From: Herbaspirillum sp. ASV7
GTDB taxonomy: Bacteria > Pseudomonadota > Gammaproteobacteria > Burkholderiales > Burkholderiaceae_D
Assembly: GCF_016429215.1 (NCBI RefSeq)
Contig: NZ_JAELUH010000007.1
Span: forward strand, 1-64,000
Direction of reading: 5' to 3'
DNA length: 64,000 nucleotides
Made by a program: the position numbers and the translations under genes
In this document: one piece after another, positions 63,014 through 64,000 of the stretch
Numbering within the stretch: position 1 is the stretch's first letter
Layout: each line of letters opens with the position of its first letter
The notes under the pieces: model-generated
The model's input: only the letters and a program-made list of their open reading frames with translations
What the model was told of the DNA's origin: nothing
The model's database searches: none

Positions 63014-63884
63014 CGGTCCCGATGATGCTCTTGACGAACCACCTCTGCGTGAGCACCACGAACAGGCCCGGCACCACGATGGACACCAGCGCTGCCGCCA
63101 TGAGCAGGTTCCATTCCGGCATCTGGCCCGATTCGGTGGGCACGAAGCTGGCGAGCGACAGGGTGACGGTACGCATCTTTTCCTGGCTGGTGATGACCAG
63201 GGGCCACATGTAGTCCTTCCAGGTGCTGATGAAGACGATGGCGCCCAGCGCGGCGAAATTGGTCCTGGACAGTGGCAGCAGGATATCGATGAAGAAACGC
63301 CAGGGCCCGGTGCCGTCGATGAGCGCCGCTTCCACCAGTTCGGGCGGGATGGTGCGATAGAACTGCAGGAACAGGAAGGTGCCGGTGGCCGAGGCGATCA
63401 GCGGCAGCGACAATCCCGCATAGGTATTGACCAGGCTGATCGAGGGCAGGATGCGTATGCCCAGCAGGCTGCGCAGCGGTTCGAACAGGTCTGAGGCCGC
63501 CGCATAGGTCGGCACGATGCGCACTTCCAGGGGCAGCAGCAGGGCGCTGAAGAGCAGGCACAGGATCAGGCCGCGCAGGCGCGGGCGGAAATAACTCACC
63601 GCGAACGCCGTCACCGACGACAGCGTCAGCTTGCCCGCCACCACCAGGCAGGAGACCAGGATGCTGTTGAAGAGATGGCGGCCGATGTCGATGCGGCGGG
63701 CCACCTGCTCCAGGTTGTGCAGCAAGGCCGTGCCCGGCAGCAATGGCATTCCGTGGGCCAGCCACTGCTGGCTGGAGACGGTGGCCGAGCACAGGATCAG
63801 GTAGAGCGGTCCCAGCGACAGCAGTACCCCCATGCCCAGTACCCCATAGGCCAGGCAGCTCATCCAGGGATGACGTTCTATCAT
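63003..63884 (-). CDS. ugpE: ABC transporter permease, UgpE-like (carbohydrate / glycerol-3-phosphate type)
   Basis: A 293-residue permease with six membrane segments of the MalG/UgpE group: LFNSILVSCLVVAGKLTLSSVTAFAVSYF (in part), LPLEVRIVPTYAAASDL, the EAA loop EAALIDGTGPWRFFIDILLPLS (in part) and the final GLFVVLTQRWFVKSIIGTEKN (in part). The ending RWFVKSIIGT and the VRIVPTY motif favour sn-glycerol-3-phosphate UgpE over maltose-type MalG. Start complement 63882-63884 (AAGGA at 8 bases) overlaps the upstream ugpA stop by 4 bases (ATGA). Confidence 0.88.
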   Translation of the reverse strand: MIERHPWMSCLAYGVLGMGVLLSLGPLYLILCSATVSSQQWLAHGMPLLPGTALLHNLEQVARRIDIGRHLFNSILVSCLVVAGKLTLSSVTAFAVSYFRPRLRGLILCLLFSALLLPLEVRIVPTYAAASDLFEPLRSLLGIRILPSISLVNTYAGLSLPLIASATGTFLFLQFYRTIPPELVEAALIDGTGPWRFFIDILLPLSRTNFAALGAIVFISTWKDYMWPLVITSQEKMRTVTLSLASFVPTESGQMPEWNLLMAAALVSIVVPGLFVVLTQRWFVKSIIGTEKN

Positions 63885-64000
63885 CGCGCCCATCCTTGTT
63901 TGAAGAAGCGCATCTGCAGCCAGGCCAGCAAGACGATGAAAAGCATCAGGATCACCGACAGTGCCGAGGAGCCCGACAGGTCCAGGCCGACGAAGCCGTC
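63881..64000 (-). CDS. ugpA: ABC transporter permease, UgpA-like, C-terminal 39 residues (runs off right edge)
   Basis: The minus-strand frame from base 64000 reads DGFVGLDLSGSSALSVILML..., a last membrane segment and QMRFFKQGWAR, then TGA at 63881-63883. The ending is typical for UgpA-type permeases and the stop overlaps the ugpE ATG by 4 bases. It was recognised mainly by position and the C-terminal helix; the substrate is inferred from ugpE. Confidence 0.7.
   Translation of the reverse strand, partial: DGFVGLDLSGSSALSVILMLFIVLLAWLQMRFFKQGWAR

Overview
The window looks like chromosomal DNA of a betaproteobacterium of the Herbaspirillum / Oxalobacteraceae type. This is an inference from the high GC content, strong GC3 codon bias and gene repertoire (FmdDEF/Urt-like amide transport, RhtX-type iron uptake, DUF3141 protein, DctA, mixed cobalamin pathway); no rRNA or tRNA gene is present to prove it.

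Layout. 1-5160: a partial hypothetical gene running off the left edge (- strand), a small YeaQ/GlsB-type membrane protein, phosphoglucomutase (pgm), two small proline-rich proteins, and two hypothetical genes that share an identical 16-base palindromic upstream motif. 5180-28423: a promoter and an adenosylcobalamin riboswitch, followed by a ~23 kb, almost fully overlapping cobalamin gene series: cbtB, cbtA, a [2Fe-2S] ferredoxin-like gene, cobN, a fused ChlI-ChlD gene, cbiE, a cbiX-cbiC fusion, cbiD, cobI, cobM, cbiG, a cobJ-cobK fusion, cobW, cobO, cobB, bluB, cobU, cbiB, cobC and cobQ. The set mixes early cobalt insertion (CbiX, CbiG, CbiD) with a late-insertion-type chelatase (CobN plus ChlID). 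It has no recognisable cbiT, cobS or cobT. Three of its metal-handling proteins carry His-rich stretches.

28472-34416: a small acidic protein, then a Fur-box-controlled divergent iron unit: a PchR/YbtA-like AraC regulator facing a TonB-dependent receptor, an RhtX/FptX-type permease and a flavin monooxygenase. 34467-47318: a nitrogen-scavenging unit for amides and urea: a LuxR-type response regulator, a 1154-residue sensor kinase whose input half is an NCS1 transporter, then urtABCDE-type ABC transporter, aliphatic amidase, formamidase FmdA and FmdB. Two related palindromes lie in the divergent control region. 47327-51041: a small membrane protein, an HDOD protein and a PHA-synthase-like DUF3141 protein with a histone-like tail. 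51047-56615: a phosphonate unit (phnD, phnC, phnE, iron-type alcohol dehydrogenase, phnX) with a divergent LysR gene. It lacks phnW, which points to a hydroxy- rather than an aminophosphonate substrate. 56692-64000: housekeeping and accessory genes (Dabb protein, thioesterase, GNAT, chemoreceptor, dctA, LysR, DJ-1/PfpI protein) and the end of a sugar or glycerol-phosphate ABC operon (ugpE, partial ugpA) leaving the right edge.

A family of ~83-131 bp inverted intergenic repeats occurs three times, each time inside an operon. All functional calls rest on reading translated sequences and motifs by eye; no database search was run.
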